Position numbers and translations under genes: made by a program
In this document: piece after piece, positions 8,536 to 16,417 of the stretch
How positions within the stretch are numbered: the first letter of the stretch is position 1
Layout of the letters: the number at the start of each line of letters is the position of its first letter
NCBI GenBank assembly: GCA_963791225.1
Contig: CAWBRV010000003.1
Location: 620,001-684,000, forward strand
Direction of reading: 5' to 3'
DNA from: PALSA-612 sp963791225
Lineage (GTDB): Bacteria; Actinomycetota; Thermoleophilia; Gaiellales; Gaiellaceae
DNA: 64,000 bases
The notes under the pieces: generated by a model
Database searches by the model: none
What the model was told of the DNA's origin: nothing
Seen by the model: only the letters and a program-made list of their open reading frames with translations

Positions 8536-9552
8536 TCAGGGCGTGGTGGCGGTTGGCCCGGTAGGACCAGTTGCGCCAGTTGGTGTCGTGGCTGGGGCTG
8601 TTCCGGTGCCTTTGGAGATGTTGAGTTGCACCTTGGAGCCGATCTTCGCTTGGCCGCCGGGCGGCGCCTGAGCGACGACCGTACCGACAGGTTTGGCCGA
8701 TGCGACGTGGAACTGCACGACGCCGGTGAGTTTTGCTTTCGCCAATTGCGTTTCGGCTGCGCCCACTGAGAGGCCGACCACATTCGGAACGATCGCAACA
8801 CCGGTGCCCTTCGAGACGTTGATCTGTACGGCCGCACTCTTGGCGACTTTGCTTCCAGCGGCCGGATTTTGTGCAACCACCGTGCCCGGCGGGTCTTTCG
8901 CGAACACACGCGTCTCCGTGACCCTGAAGCCTGCGCTGACAAGCCTGTCTCGTGCAGTCGCGTCCGCAAGCCCAACCGCGTTCGGAACGACCACAGTCGC
9001 GAGTCGCTTAGACACGAGCAAGCCGACCGTCGAGCCCTTCTTCACCCTCGCCCCACCACCGGGGCTTTGGCCATACACGGTCCCGGGCCGACCCGCGTGA
9101 GTTTGGCTGCTTATTCGCGTTTTGAACCCTCTGCTCTGCAGCTGGTTTACGGCGGTCCCTGCTGGCTCGCCAGTCACTAGCGGAACGGTCCGCTTTTCCG
9201 GGCCACGGTGGACGAGATACCACCAGGCTCCGAGCGCGACCAGAGCCAGAACGAGCAGCGCCAGGAGCGCCCAACCGATCTCGTCGAAACCGCGCCGACG
9301 CCGAACGGAAGGGCGTTCAACTCGGTCATAACGCCGCGACACAGTGCCGTCCGAATCCACGCGCACCTGCTCATCCTCAGACACGACCCCTGCGGCAACA
9401 ACATCATCGGCCGTGGCCGGATCGGCGATCACAGTTGCAACAGCCTCGTCCGCAGGGAGCACCTCCGTCACCTCCTCACGGACCGCGACCGCTTCGCGAG
9501 GCTCTTCCTCGACCACTCTTCGGCCCAACCGTTCGCGTCTGCTCAACCGCAT
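8536..9552 (-). CDS. membrane-anchored PASTA-domain protein
   Basis: 338 residues: an acidic cytoplasmic N-terminus (about 1-85), one membrane segment (WALLALLVLALVALGAWWYL, about 88-110), then three extracellular PASTA repeats, about residues 115-315. Each repeat starts with VPxVxGxxxxxAxxxLxxxGF and ends GTVxxQxPxxGxxVxxGxxVxLxxS. The C-terminus is a short Thr/Gly/Pro tail (TGATGPTGPTATTP). PASTA domains bind muropeptides and usually sit on PknB-type kinases or penicillin-binding proteins. Here no kinase domain is attached, so it may be a cell-wall sensor or scaffold. No partner kinase is in the window. Confidence 0.87.
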   Translation of the reverse strand: MRLSRRERLGRRVVEEEPREAVAVREEVTEVLPADEAVATVIADPATADDVVAAGVVSEDEQVRVDSDGTVSRRYDRVERPSVRRRRGFDEIGWALLALLVLALVALGAWWYLVHRGPEKRTVPLVTGEPAGTAVNQLQSRGFKTRISSQTHAGRPGTVYGQSPGGGARVKKGSTVGLLVSKRLATVVVPNAVGLADATARDRLVSAGFRVTETRVFAKDPPGTVVAQNPAAGSKVAKSAAVQINVSKGTGVAIVPNVVGLSVGAAETQLAKAKLTGVVQFHVASAKPVGTVVAQAPPGGQAKIGSKVQLNISKGTGTAPATTPTGATGPTGPTATTP

Positions 9553-9782
9553 GGAGAGAACGGGACTACCCCGGAGTCAACTTCAACAAACAGTTCACAA
9601 GCGGAAGCCCCGAGCAGGTCCCTGGCAATGCCTTCGGCGCCTTGCTAGCCAGTGCGGTGGCGCGGAACGAACCTTCGATGACGAATTCCAGTCAGAGGAG
9701 CAAGGGCAACTAGCGCGAACGGCTTGCTCACAGTGATGCGCGACGACCGATTGGTTCATAGCCGAGAAAGCGTGACGGCCGC

Positions 9783-10238
9783 ATGGTGACGGCCTACCTG
9801 TTCGACCGGCGGCAGGGCGAAAGCGTCGAGAACTGGGCCGAGTCCCTTCACGGCCTGAACAAGAATCAGGTCGTGTGGGTCGACCTGATGGATGCGTCTG
9901 AGGACGAGGCAGCCGAGGTCCTCGGCACGCTCGATCTGGGCGATGCCGGGGAATTGAGGCTCGGCGATCCGGAGGGAAAACCGGGAATCGAGCAGCACGA
10001 GGGCCACCTGCGGGTGAGAGCCGTTGCCGTCTCCGACGCAGAACTGGACCCCGCTCGTGAGAGGATCGTCGTTGAGTGTTTCCTTGGTTCCAATTGGGTC
10101 TTGACTGTCCATAGCGCTGAGATCGCCGTGCTGGACGACTTTCGAAAGCTTGCCGAAGGAAAGGGCGAAATCGGCCTCCTCGATGGCCCTGTCAGCTTGA
10201 CCAGCGCCTTCCACAAAGAGTTCGTTATGGACGCATAG
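9783..10238 (+). pseudogene. truncated CorA-like magnesium transporter, N-terminal domain only
   Basis: The 151-residue product matches the cytoplasmic N-terminal domain of CorA-type divalent cation channels: VWVDLMDASEDEAAEVLG, a central EQHEGHLRVRAVAV strand and FLGSNWVLTVHS. It stops at DGPVSLTSAFHKEFVMDA, just where the long coiled helix and the two membrane segments with the GMN motif should begin. None of that is found downstream. A CorA domain without the pore cannot transport, so this is probably a remnant, or less likely a soluble regulatory domain. Confidence 0.72.
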
Positions 10239-10344
10239 GACTCATGCGGATCCTTCCGCCTCCTCCTTTCGCCGCTGTGACTTCGAGACGTTAGGTACCT
10301 GCGCCCTTCCTGCCGGTCGCCAGCTATCCGCGGTCTGAACGGAC

Positions 10345-11433
10345 ATGGATCGACCGTGCGGATTCCGAGTTCGTGTCGGGTTGCCGACTGCTGGGTTGGG
10401 GAATGCCTGTTCGGTGGCTGGCGGTGACCGGGATGGTGGGGGCTGGCTTGCTGACCAGTTGGCGAAGCCGCACCGTTTGGCCGCGGTCGTATTGCTGGCG
10501 GCTGTGCTGTCAGTTGGCGCGCTTGCGGGTGTGGCGTCGACGGTCGGGTTCGGGCGGGTAGGGCGGCAGCTTGTCCATCCGCACTGGATCTGGATCCCGA
10601 TCGCGCTCGTCTGCGAGGTGGTCGCCTATCTCGGGTACACGCTCGCGTACCGGGAGATAGCCCGGGTTGAGCGGGGCCCTGAGTTGGACATGCCGAAGGC
10701 GGCCGTAATGGTCACGACCGGGTTCGGCGTGTTCGTTCAGGGCGGGGGTTTTGCGCTCGATCGGGCCGCGCTTGAGCGGACCGGTCTCTCGCGTCGAGAG
10801 GCGCGGGCGCGTGTGCTGGGCCTCGGGTCGCTTGAGTACGCCTTGCTTGCGCCGGCGACGGCGCTGGCCGCCCTGTTCCTGCTCATCTGGCATTCTTCGC
10901 TCGATCCGAGCCTGACGCTGCCATGGGTGATCGGCGTTCCGGTCGGCACCACGCTTGTCCTCCTCGCGCTGAGCCACAAAGAGCGCTTCCGCCGGCGCGG
11001 CTGGCGTATGCACGTCTACGACAACCTGCAGGCGATCGGGCTGCTGCTCTGCCTGTTCAAACGGTGGCGAACCGCCCTCACAGCCTTTCTCAGCATCTCT
11101 GTCTATTGGCTGGGAGACATCGCCTGCCTGTGGGCATCGCTGCATGTCTTCTACGCACACACCCCGCCCGTGGCGCAACTGCTGGTCGGGTACGCCAGCG
11201 GGTATGCGCTCACGCGTCGGACGCTCCCTCTGGGTGGAGCCGGCATCGTCGAATCGTTGCTGCCGTTCTCTCTCGGCTGGATCGGCATCGCCCGCGTCCC
11301 CGCCCTGCTCGGCGTTGCCGCCTACCGTGGAATCAACCTATGGCTGCCACTGCTGCCCGCCCTCGCCGGCCTCCCCTCGCTCCGCCGGCTGCGACCCGCC
11401 CGTCGACGCCGGCCAGTGCGCGGGACGGTCTGA
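10345..11433 (+). CDS. LPG-synthase-type (UPF0104/flippase-like) membrane protein
   Basis: 362 residues with about eight hydrophobic segments. The pattern YLGYTLAYREIA in the second segment, GLGSLEYALLAPATALA and LPLGGAGIVESLLPFSLGWIG near the C-terminus are typical of the lysylphosphatidylglycerol synthase transmembrane / AglD-like family. In MprF these segments flip aminoacylated lipids; stand-alone members such as this often accompany lipid or glycolipid export. The catalytic aminoacyl-transferase domain is absent. The first 30 residues are arginine/glycine-rich and may not be translated; the membrane domain starts near residue 40. Confidence 0.75.
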   Translation: MDRPCGFRVRVGLPTAGLGNACSVAGGDRDGGGWLADQLAKPHRLAAVVLLAAVLSVGALAGVASTVGFGRVGRQLVHPHWIWIPIALVCEVVAYLGYTLAYREIARVERGPELDMPKAAVMVTTGFGVFVQGGGFALDRAALERTGLSRREARARVLGLGSLEYALLAPATALAALFLLIWHSSLDPSLTLPWVIGVPVGTTLVLLALSHKERFRRRGWRMHVYDNLQAIGLLLCLFKRWRTALTAFLSISVYWLGDIACLWASLHVFYAHTPPVAQLLVGYASGYALTRRTLPLGGAGIVESLLPFSLGWIGIARVPALLGVAAYRGINLWLPLLPALAGLPSLRRLRPARRRRPVRGTV

Positions 11434-11670
11434 CCCGACTCACAGGAATGGGCTTCATTCCACTTCCCGAGCCAGAAGGACAACCCCTGTCCGAGACACG
11501 TCCGCTTAATGTTCGGGAACTGCCGGGGGCGACAAAGTCCGCTGGTGTAGGAACGGATCTCTGTTGTGGCTGACACAGTCGCGTCACGCTGGCTGCGGCG
11601 TCTGGGGGTTGACCGGCGCAAACGGTGGGAACTGATGCGTCACAACGGAACCAAATAGGAGGTGGTGACC

Positions 11671-12267
11671 ATGCCTGTGTGGGCGTGGGTGTTGATAGCG
11701 ATTGCGGTCGTAGGTCTGGTGTTGCTGGTTGCTTGGCAGCTGGTTACTCGACAGCGGACGCGGCGACTTCGGGAGCAGTTTGGGCCTGAATACGAGCGGA
11801 CGCTGACGGCGGCAGATAGTAGGCGTGACGCCGAGGCGGATCTTGCCGCCCGCGAGGAACGACGCCAGCAGTTCGAGCTCCGGCCGCTATCACTCGAGGA
11901 ACGCACTCGGTATAGCGATCAGTGGCAGGCAGTGCAGGCGCAGTTCGTCGACGATCCGGCGGGCGCTGTCGTCCGCGCCGACAGCTTGATCCAGTCAGTC
12001 ATGGCCGATCGCGGCTATCCGATGGAGGACTTCGAGCAGCGGGCGGCCGACGTGTCCGTCGATCATCCACGCGTGGTCGAGAACTACCGCGTCGGGCACC
12101 AGTTGTTCGTGAGAACATCCGCTGGCGACGGGTCGACCGAGGACCTGCGTCAGGCGATGCGTTCCTACCGGAAGCTGTTCGAGGAACTAGTCGAAGACAG
12201 CGATGCTGACTCGGAGCAGGAAACGCCCGCCGAGGATCGCCCGCGCGAGGAAGTGGGGCGGCGATGA
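11671..12267 (+). CDS. single-pass membrane protein, conserved actinobacterial hypothetical
   Basis: Starts at an ATG eight bases after a consensus AGGAGG (11657-11662), which decides between this and the GTG nine bases earlier. The product (about 198 residues) has one N-terminal membrane helix (WVLIAIAVVGLVLLVAWQLV), then a charged, partly coiled-coil cytoplasmic domain. The segment FGPEYERTL...RREAEADL-type followed by LSLEERTRYSDQWQAVQAQFVDDP is shared by a group of uncharacterised actinobacterial proteins. A broken relative of its second half lies immediately downstream (12361-12599). Function unknown. Confidence 0.78.
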   Translation: MPVWAWVLIAIAVVGLVLLVAWQLVTRQRTRRLREQFGPEYERTLTAADSRRDAEADLAAREERRQQFELRPLSLEERTRYSDQWQAVQAQFVDDPAGAVVRADSLIQSVMADRGYPMEDFEQRAADVSVDHPRVVENYRVGHQLFVRTSAGDGSTEDLRQAMRSYRKLFEELVEDSDADSEQETPAEDRPREEVGRR

Positions 12268-12360
12268 CCGAAACGGTTCCGTCCCGGCCGACCTAGCGGA
12301 GGGAACTGCTCAGCCTGAACACGGTCGCAAGTTAACACCAGGCCGAGCAGACTTCGGCCG

Positions 12361-12599
12361 GTCGGGAACGGTACGAAGCCGTTGCTGCCGCCCCACGAGG
12401 ACGACCGGTTCACGCTCCGCTGCATGAGATCCAGACGGGTTTCGTCGATGAGCCGAAGGAGTCGGTCGAACAGGCCGACGCACTCGTCGTCGACCTGATG
12501 CGGCGGCTGGCGGCGAGTTTCTCCGACGAACGCAAGCGCCTGGGGAGCCAGTGGGATCAGCGTGACGATGTCTCCACCGAAGAACTGCCGCTTGGTTAG
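12361..12599 (+). pseudogene. remnant of a paralogue of the upstream membrane-anchored protein
   Basis: Two frames joined by one missing base near 12422 give KPLLPPHEDDRFTLR, then HEIQTGFVDEPKESVEQADA and LVVDLMRRLAASFSDERKRL. This is the same family as the QAVQAQFVDDPAGAVVRADS region of the 11671 gene: a conserved W-x-x-I/V-Q-x-x-FVD core followed by a helical DER segment and the DVSTEEL motif. No start codon or intact N-terminus was found, and the frame stops at 12599. It looks like the C-terminal half of a decayed tandem duplicate. Confidence 0.55.
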
Positions 12600-12608
12600 C
12601 CTGGCTGC

Positions 12609-14038
12609 GTGGGTGGGCTGGTCGGGTTGACGGGTGCGACGGGCTATATCGGTGGCCGTCTTCTGCACGCGCTCGAGTCGCGGGGGGAGCGTGTGCGTTG
12701 CCTTTCGCGCCGGCCGGAGTACCTGGAGGCGCGTGTCGGTCCCGGCGTCGAGGTCGTGCGTGGTGACGTGTCGCGTCCGAGGACGCTGCGTCCGGCGCTG
12801 GAGGGGGTCGAGACTGCCTATTACCTCGTGCATTCGATGGGGTCGGGTGGCTCGTTCGTTGAGGCTGATCGGAAGGCGGCGGCGGCGTTCGGGCGTGCGG
12901 CGCGTGCGGCGGGTGTGCGTAGGCTCGTCTATCTCGGGCGGGCTTGGTGAGGGCGATCTTTCCGAGCATCTCGCCTCGCGGCAGGAGGTCGGTCGGATCC
13001 TGCGCGAGTCGGGTGTGCCGACGGTCGAGTTTCGCTCCTCGATCGTGATCGGTTCGGGGAGTGCGTCGTTCGAGATGCTCCGCGCGCTGGTCGAGCGGCT
13101 GCCGGTGATGGTGACGCCGCGTTGGGTGACCACGCGCACGCAGCCGATCGCGATCGAGGACGTGATCGCCTACCTCGCTCGCGGCGCTCGACTATGAGCC
13201 GGATGGAGGCGAGGTGTTCGAGATCGGCGGCGCCGACGTCTGCTCCTACCTCGACCTGATGCATGAGTACGCCGACCAGCGTGGTCTGCGGCGGCAGATG
13301 GTGCCCGTGCCGGTGTTGACGCCCCGGCTGTCGAGCCTCTGGCTCCATCTGGTCACCCCGGTGTACGCGGGGATCGGGCGCGAGCTCGTCGACAGCCTGC
13401 GCAACGAGACCGTCGTCAACGATCCCCGGGCACTCGATCTCTTCCCGGTGCGGCCGCGGACCTCGGCCGAGGCGGTCGCCAGGGCGCTCGCGAACGAGGA
13501 CAAGGAGGTCGCGGAGACCCGCTGGTCGGACGAGGCGCCTGCTCCGAGCCCGGGCTACGGCGGCGCCCGCTACGGCTCGCGGCTCGTCGACTCACGCAGC
13601 ATCACGCTCCCTCGTCCTCCCGCGGAGGCGTTCGCGCCTATCCAGCGGATCGGCGGTGACACCGGCTGGTACGTCGGCGACGACCTGTGGAAACTCCGCG
13701 GCGCCCTCGACACACTCGTGGGCGGACCTGGTCTTCGGCGCGGGCGCCGCGACCCGGTCGGCCTCCAGGTCGGGGACACGATCGACTTCTGGCGCGTCGA
13801 GAGGTTCGAGCAGGACCGTCTGCTACGGCTCGCCGCAGAGATGAAGCTGCCCGGACGCGCCTGGCTCCAGTTCGAAGTCGACCCCGACGAGAAAGGCGGC
13901 TCGACGATCAGGCAGACGGCGATCTTCGACCCGGCCGGCGTCGCCGGCCTCACCTACTGGTACTCGCTCTGGCCGATCCACGACTACATCTTCCGCGGCA
14001 TGCTCGAGGGGATCGCGGCCGCCTCAGCCACCACCTAA
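12609..14038 (+). pseudogene. SDR-family NAD(P)-binding protein with DUF2867 domain, two frameshifts
   Basis: Three consecutive frames make one protein of about 475 residues. Part one has the Rossmann motif GATGYIGGRLL and ends at RLVYLG near 12948. Part two continues GGLGEGDLSEHLASRQEVG to about 13180. Part three runs from ALDYEPDGGEVFEIGG to 14038 and includes the DUF2867-type domain (GDTIDFWRVERFEQDRLL). One extra base at about 12942 and another at about 13185 break the frame. Protein conservation is good on both sides of each break, so either the gene was recently inactivated or these are sequencing errors. Intact relatives are putative nucleoside-diphosphate-sugar-epimerase-like proteins of unknown substrate. 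Confidence 0.8.
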
Positions 14039-14167
14039 CTCCGACGGGCTTCACCGGGGCGCCACGCGGTGCTCCTCGCTGGCGAGGCCCGGTGTTCATA
14101 CGGGTTGGCGCTGCGATGGGGGCGCATCAGGGCCCCACTGCCGGCCCCCGAGGTCTGTGCTTGGTGT

Positions 14168-14482
14168 CTAGGGGTCGTTGGTGCTTGGGGCGGGATAGCG
14201 CTGGAGGAGTTCGAGGAGCGCGCCGATCGCGAGACCCTGTTGCAGTTGGTGGCGCATTTCGGTGCTGGGGTTGATCGTGTAGTGGTTCCTGCGGCCGACT
14301 CGGCTTCTTGCGATGTAGCCCGCTTCGGTCAGGTCGGCGACGATCCGTTGTGCGGCGCGTTCTGTGATTCCGACCTGGTCGGCGACGTCTCGGAGTCGTG
14401 TGTCCGGATCGTGGGCGATGCAGAGCAGAACTTGCGTGTGGCTGGTCACGAACGTCCAGGGCTTGCCATCAATGCTTGACAT
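14168..14482 (-). CDS. winged-helix transcriptional regulator
   Basis: A 104-residue protein made almost entirely of a winged helix-turn-helix: HTQVLLCIAHDPDTRLRDVA, then the recognition-helix region VGITERAAQRIVADLTEAGY and the wing IARSRVGRRNHYTIN. The layout is like MarR/ArsR-type regulators that work as small dimers. The ATG lies right after an AT-rich divergent promoter region, with no Shine-Dalgarno sequence. A TATAAT-like box on the minus strand at 14499-14504 would give a leader of only a few bases. It is divergent from a STAS gene and may control it or itself. Confidence 0.8.
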   Translation of the reverse strand: MSSIDGKPWTFVTSHTQVLLCIAHDPDTRLRDVADQVGITERAAQRIVADLTEAGYIARSRVGRRNHYTINPSTEMRHQLQQGLAIGALLELLQRYPAPSTNDP

Positions 14483-14503
14483 ACGCTAGTTTTATCGTAT
14501 TAT
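14476..14503 (+). promoter_or_regulatory. sigma70-like promoter, divergent region
   Basis: TTGACA (14476-14481) and TATTAT (14498-14503) are spaced by 16 bases, close to the housekeeping consensus, and point at the STAS gene starting at 14603. The flanking 14480-14550 region is markedly AT-rich for this genome. On the opposite strand TATAAT overlaps the same -10 position and would serve the winged-helix gene. Confidence 0.55.
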
Positions 14504-14602
14504 ACGTGTCGTCTGATTTTAGTCGTTGTATAATTGACGCCTTAAAGTTGTCGTCCCTCGCTGATCGTAGCCCAACTCGCCCGCAGCAAGAGAGGAGGAA
14601 CG

Positions 14603-14971
14603 ATGAGCACCGACGTAGACGTCTATCTTCCGACGGTCACTGTGGTTGACGCCACCGACACGATCAGCGCTCTGGATCTTCAGGGAGAGTTCGACTTCAA
14701 CGACGCGGACACGATCGTCGATCACGCCCGGCGCGCATTCGAGAGCCACAGACACCTGATCGTCAACCTGAGCGACGTGACCTTCATCGATTCCTCGATC
14801 GTGCACTCCCTGTTCAAAGCGCAGGCCGCTGCCGAGCAGGCGGGCCGCAGATTCGTCCTGCAGTTCGGCACCCACGCGATCGTCGAGCGTGTTCTCTCGA
14901 TCACCGAGGCGGACACGAAGTTCGTCACGGCTCCAAGCCGCGCCGAAGCGATTCGACTGATCGAGCAATGA
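14603..14971 (+). CDS. STAS-domain anti-sigma factor antagonist
   Basis: 122 residues forming one STAS domain: ISALDLQGEFDFNDADTIVD, then LIVNLSDVTFIDSSIVHSLF with the conserved Asp-Ser-Ser around the site phosphorylated in SpoIIAA/RsbV, and a final alpha-beta segment with APSRAEAIRLIEQ. Unphosphorylated STAS proteins of this type free a sigma factor by binding its anti-sigma kinase. The start is set by AGGAGG seven bases before the ATG. A HATPase-type anti-sigma candidate and two more STAS genes lie 5-6 kb downstream, though not in one operon. Confidence 0.85.
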   Translation: MSTDVDVYLPTVTVVDATDTISALDLQGEFDFNDADTIVDHARRAFESHRHLIVNLSDVTFIDSSIVHSLFKAQAAAEQAGRRFVLQFGTHAIVERVLSITEADTKFVTAPSRAEAIRLIEQ

Positions 14972-15095
14972 GCAGACAAGAAGTCGCAGACGATCATCAC
15001 GATATGCAGGCAAACGGGCGCGACGCATCACCTTAGAGAGACGTTACGACCGATGGAACCAGATCGTGGGGGTGGCGTCAGTCGCCAGGGGTTTC

Positions 15096-15133
15096 GCCTG
15101 TCTTAGCCTGTCTCGGCATATCGGCGAGACAGG
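15096..15133. repeat. direct repeat and 9-bp inverted repeat
   Basis: GCCTGTCT occurs at 15096-15103 and again at 15106-15113. The second copy is part of an inverted repeat, CCTGTCTCG (15107-15115) and CGAGACAGG (15125-15133), with a 9-base loop. It lies in a roughly 330-base gap between the STAS gene and a convergent hypothetical gene, just before a terminator-like hairpin. Otherwise the gap 14972-15301 holds no recognisable gene. Confidence 0.5.
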
Positions 15134-15148
15134 TGTGAGGATAGGCTC

Positions 15149-15174
15149 AAAGCCCCGTTTTCTCGCGGGGCTTT
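15149..15174 (+). terminator. terminator-like hairpin
   Basis: AAAGCCCCG and CGGGGCTTT form a stem around a T-rich loop (TTTTCTCG), ending in TTTGCTTTG. The arms could end transcription from either side of this convergent gap. Confidence 0.5.
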
Positions 15175-15301
15175 GCTTTGGAGGGCAGGCACCCATGGGG
15201 CGAAGGGGCAACGGACGGGGCAGCACGCGGCAGAGCCCCCTCTTCTTGCTTGTTCAAGTTCCGGGCGTGCGCGGGAAACGGCGTGCACGCTCCAGGGAGC
15301 C

Positions 15302-15631
15302 TCACGGCGAGTGGTCGAGGCGTGCGGCGAATTCGCCTGCGACGCCTGTCTTGCGAACGATCTCGTAGCGGTCGTTTCGGTCGACGACGTCTTCGATGTC
15401 GAGGCATTCGTGGCCGGGGGCAACGACGAACTGGCGCGGGTTGCTACGCACCGTCTCGTATTCGTTGAGCGTGAGCGTGATTCGGTCGGTGCAGTCGGGG
15501 TTGGCGCATTCGCAGAGGACGGATACCTGATCGTCCGCGTCGCTCGACACAGGGAGCTGTGACTCGAGCCGCTCGTTGATCTCCCTGAACATCGCTTCGT
15601 TCAGCGCCAGTCGCTTGTCTTGCTCGCTCAC
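15302..15631 (-). CDS. conserved hypothetical with CxCx4C motif
   Basis: A 109-residue acidic protein. The N-terminal part (RLALNEAMFREINERLESQL) looks helical. The middle carries VSVLCECANPDCTDRITLTL, a compact cysteine cluster (CECANPDC) that could bind zinc. The C-terminal part has the pattern RFVVAPGHECLDIEDVV. Proteins with this layout are widespread but uncharacterised in soil actinobacteria. No Shine-Dalgarno sequence was clear. It precedes the iron-permease-like gene on the same strand by about 40 bases. Confidence 0.72.
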   Translation of the reverse strand: MSEQDKRLALNEAMFREINERLESQLPVSSDADDQVSVLCECANPDCTDRITLTLNEYETVRSNPRQFVVAPGHECLDIEDVVDRNDRYEIVRKTGVAGEFAARLDHSP

Positions 15632-15669
15632 TGGGCGACGTTCTACCGGTTTTCGACAAAGTGGCGCCG

Positions 15670-16053
15670 TCAGTCTCCTGCAGGCTTGCCGACGACGTCT
15701 TCGACGCCGACCGCGGCTCTGAGGTCGCGCATGTCGCGGCGGACACTACTGTCGTTGCCGCCGATGTGCTCCATGAGGTCCGCGAGTCCATCGGCAAGCG
15801 CGTCGAGTTTCTCGTTCACGGCATCGTCCGTGCGGCGTTGGGTGTTCTGTAGGAGCGCGACCAGCAGGAACGTGACGATCGTGGTCGCTGTGTTGATCAC
15901 GAGCTGCCAGGTGTCCAGGCTGTTGAAGATGAAGTAGCTGGGCGCCCAGAGTACGACGAGGAGGACGCACGCGGTGAAGAACACTGCGCCGCCCGCCACC
16001 CGCGAAGAGCGTTCCGCGAAACGATCGAAGAAGTGACGACCAGAGCGGTGCAC
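15670..16053 (-). CDS. low-affinity iron permease family protein
   Basis: 127 residues with two membrane helices (AVFFTACVLLVVLWAPSYFI and WQLVINTATTIVTFLLVALL) and a cytoplasmic C-terminal helix starting LQNTQRRTDDAVNEKLDAL. This helix-loop-helix with the QNTQxRD/TxAxxxKLDEL signature defines the low-affinity iron permease family (PF04120). In fungi the family was linked to iron uptake; in bacteria the role is unproven. The C-terminal tail is charged and probably regulatory. Confidence 0.85.
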   Translation of the reverse strand: MHRSGRHFFDRFAERSSRVAGGAVFFTACVLLVVLWAPSYFIFNSLDTWQLVINTATTIVTFLLVALLQNTQRRTDDAVNEKLDALADGLADLMEHIGGNDSSVRRDMRDLRAAVGVEDVVGKPAGD

Positions 16054-16061
16054 GAGCGCGG

Positions 16062-16373
16062 CTACCGGTCCCAGGCAGGTGTACGGGCACGAGCGGCCGC
16101 GGGTCGCCTCGTCGGCTTGGCGGCGTCGGTGCGGTGCGGCGAGACGCCGTTACGGCGAACCGCGTCTCGGATGTCCCTCAGAACGGCCAGTTGATCGTTC
16201 AGACGCTCGAGCCGTCGTTCAGCCAGCTCGTTGCGAGACTCCGCCAGCGCAAGCTGGTGCCGGCGGAGCCGGTTTCCCCGGATCTGCTTCGACCGTTGGA
16301 AGAAGGCGATGACCGCCAGGGCGAGATTCGCAACGCCGAGCGCGACGATCACGATGTAGTACGGGAGCGGCAT
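16062..16373 (-). CDS. small membrane protein with C-terminal coiled coil
   Basis: Begins at MPLPYYIVIVALGVAN, one N-terminal membrane helix, followed by a long charged helix (RRHQLALAESRNELAERRLE) with heptad spacing and a basic tail. The same frame continues upstream into the frameshifted AI-2E transporter gene, but the sequence between is not conserved-looking, so I treat this as a separate 103-residue gene. It stops just before the iron-permease-like gene starts. Function unknown. Confidence 0.6.
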   Translation of the reverse strand: MPLPYYIVIVALGVANLALAVIAFFQRSKQIRGNRLRRHQLALAESRNELAERRLERLNDQLAVLRDIRDAVRRNGVSPHRTDAAKPTRRPAAARARTPAWDR

Positions 16374-16417
16374 AGGTCTGGTGTTCCCGGGATCCGCGAC
16401 CCACAATCCTCGGAACC

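Noticed and set aside
12165..13139. 324-codon minus-strand frame opposite the SDR gene
   Set aside because: Composition is Arg/Thr/Pro-rich with no domain; the plus strand carries clear SDR homology.
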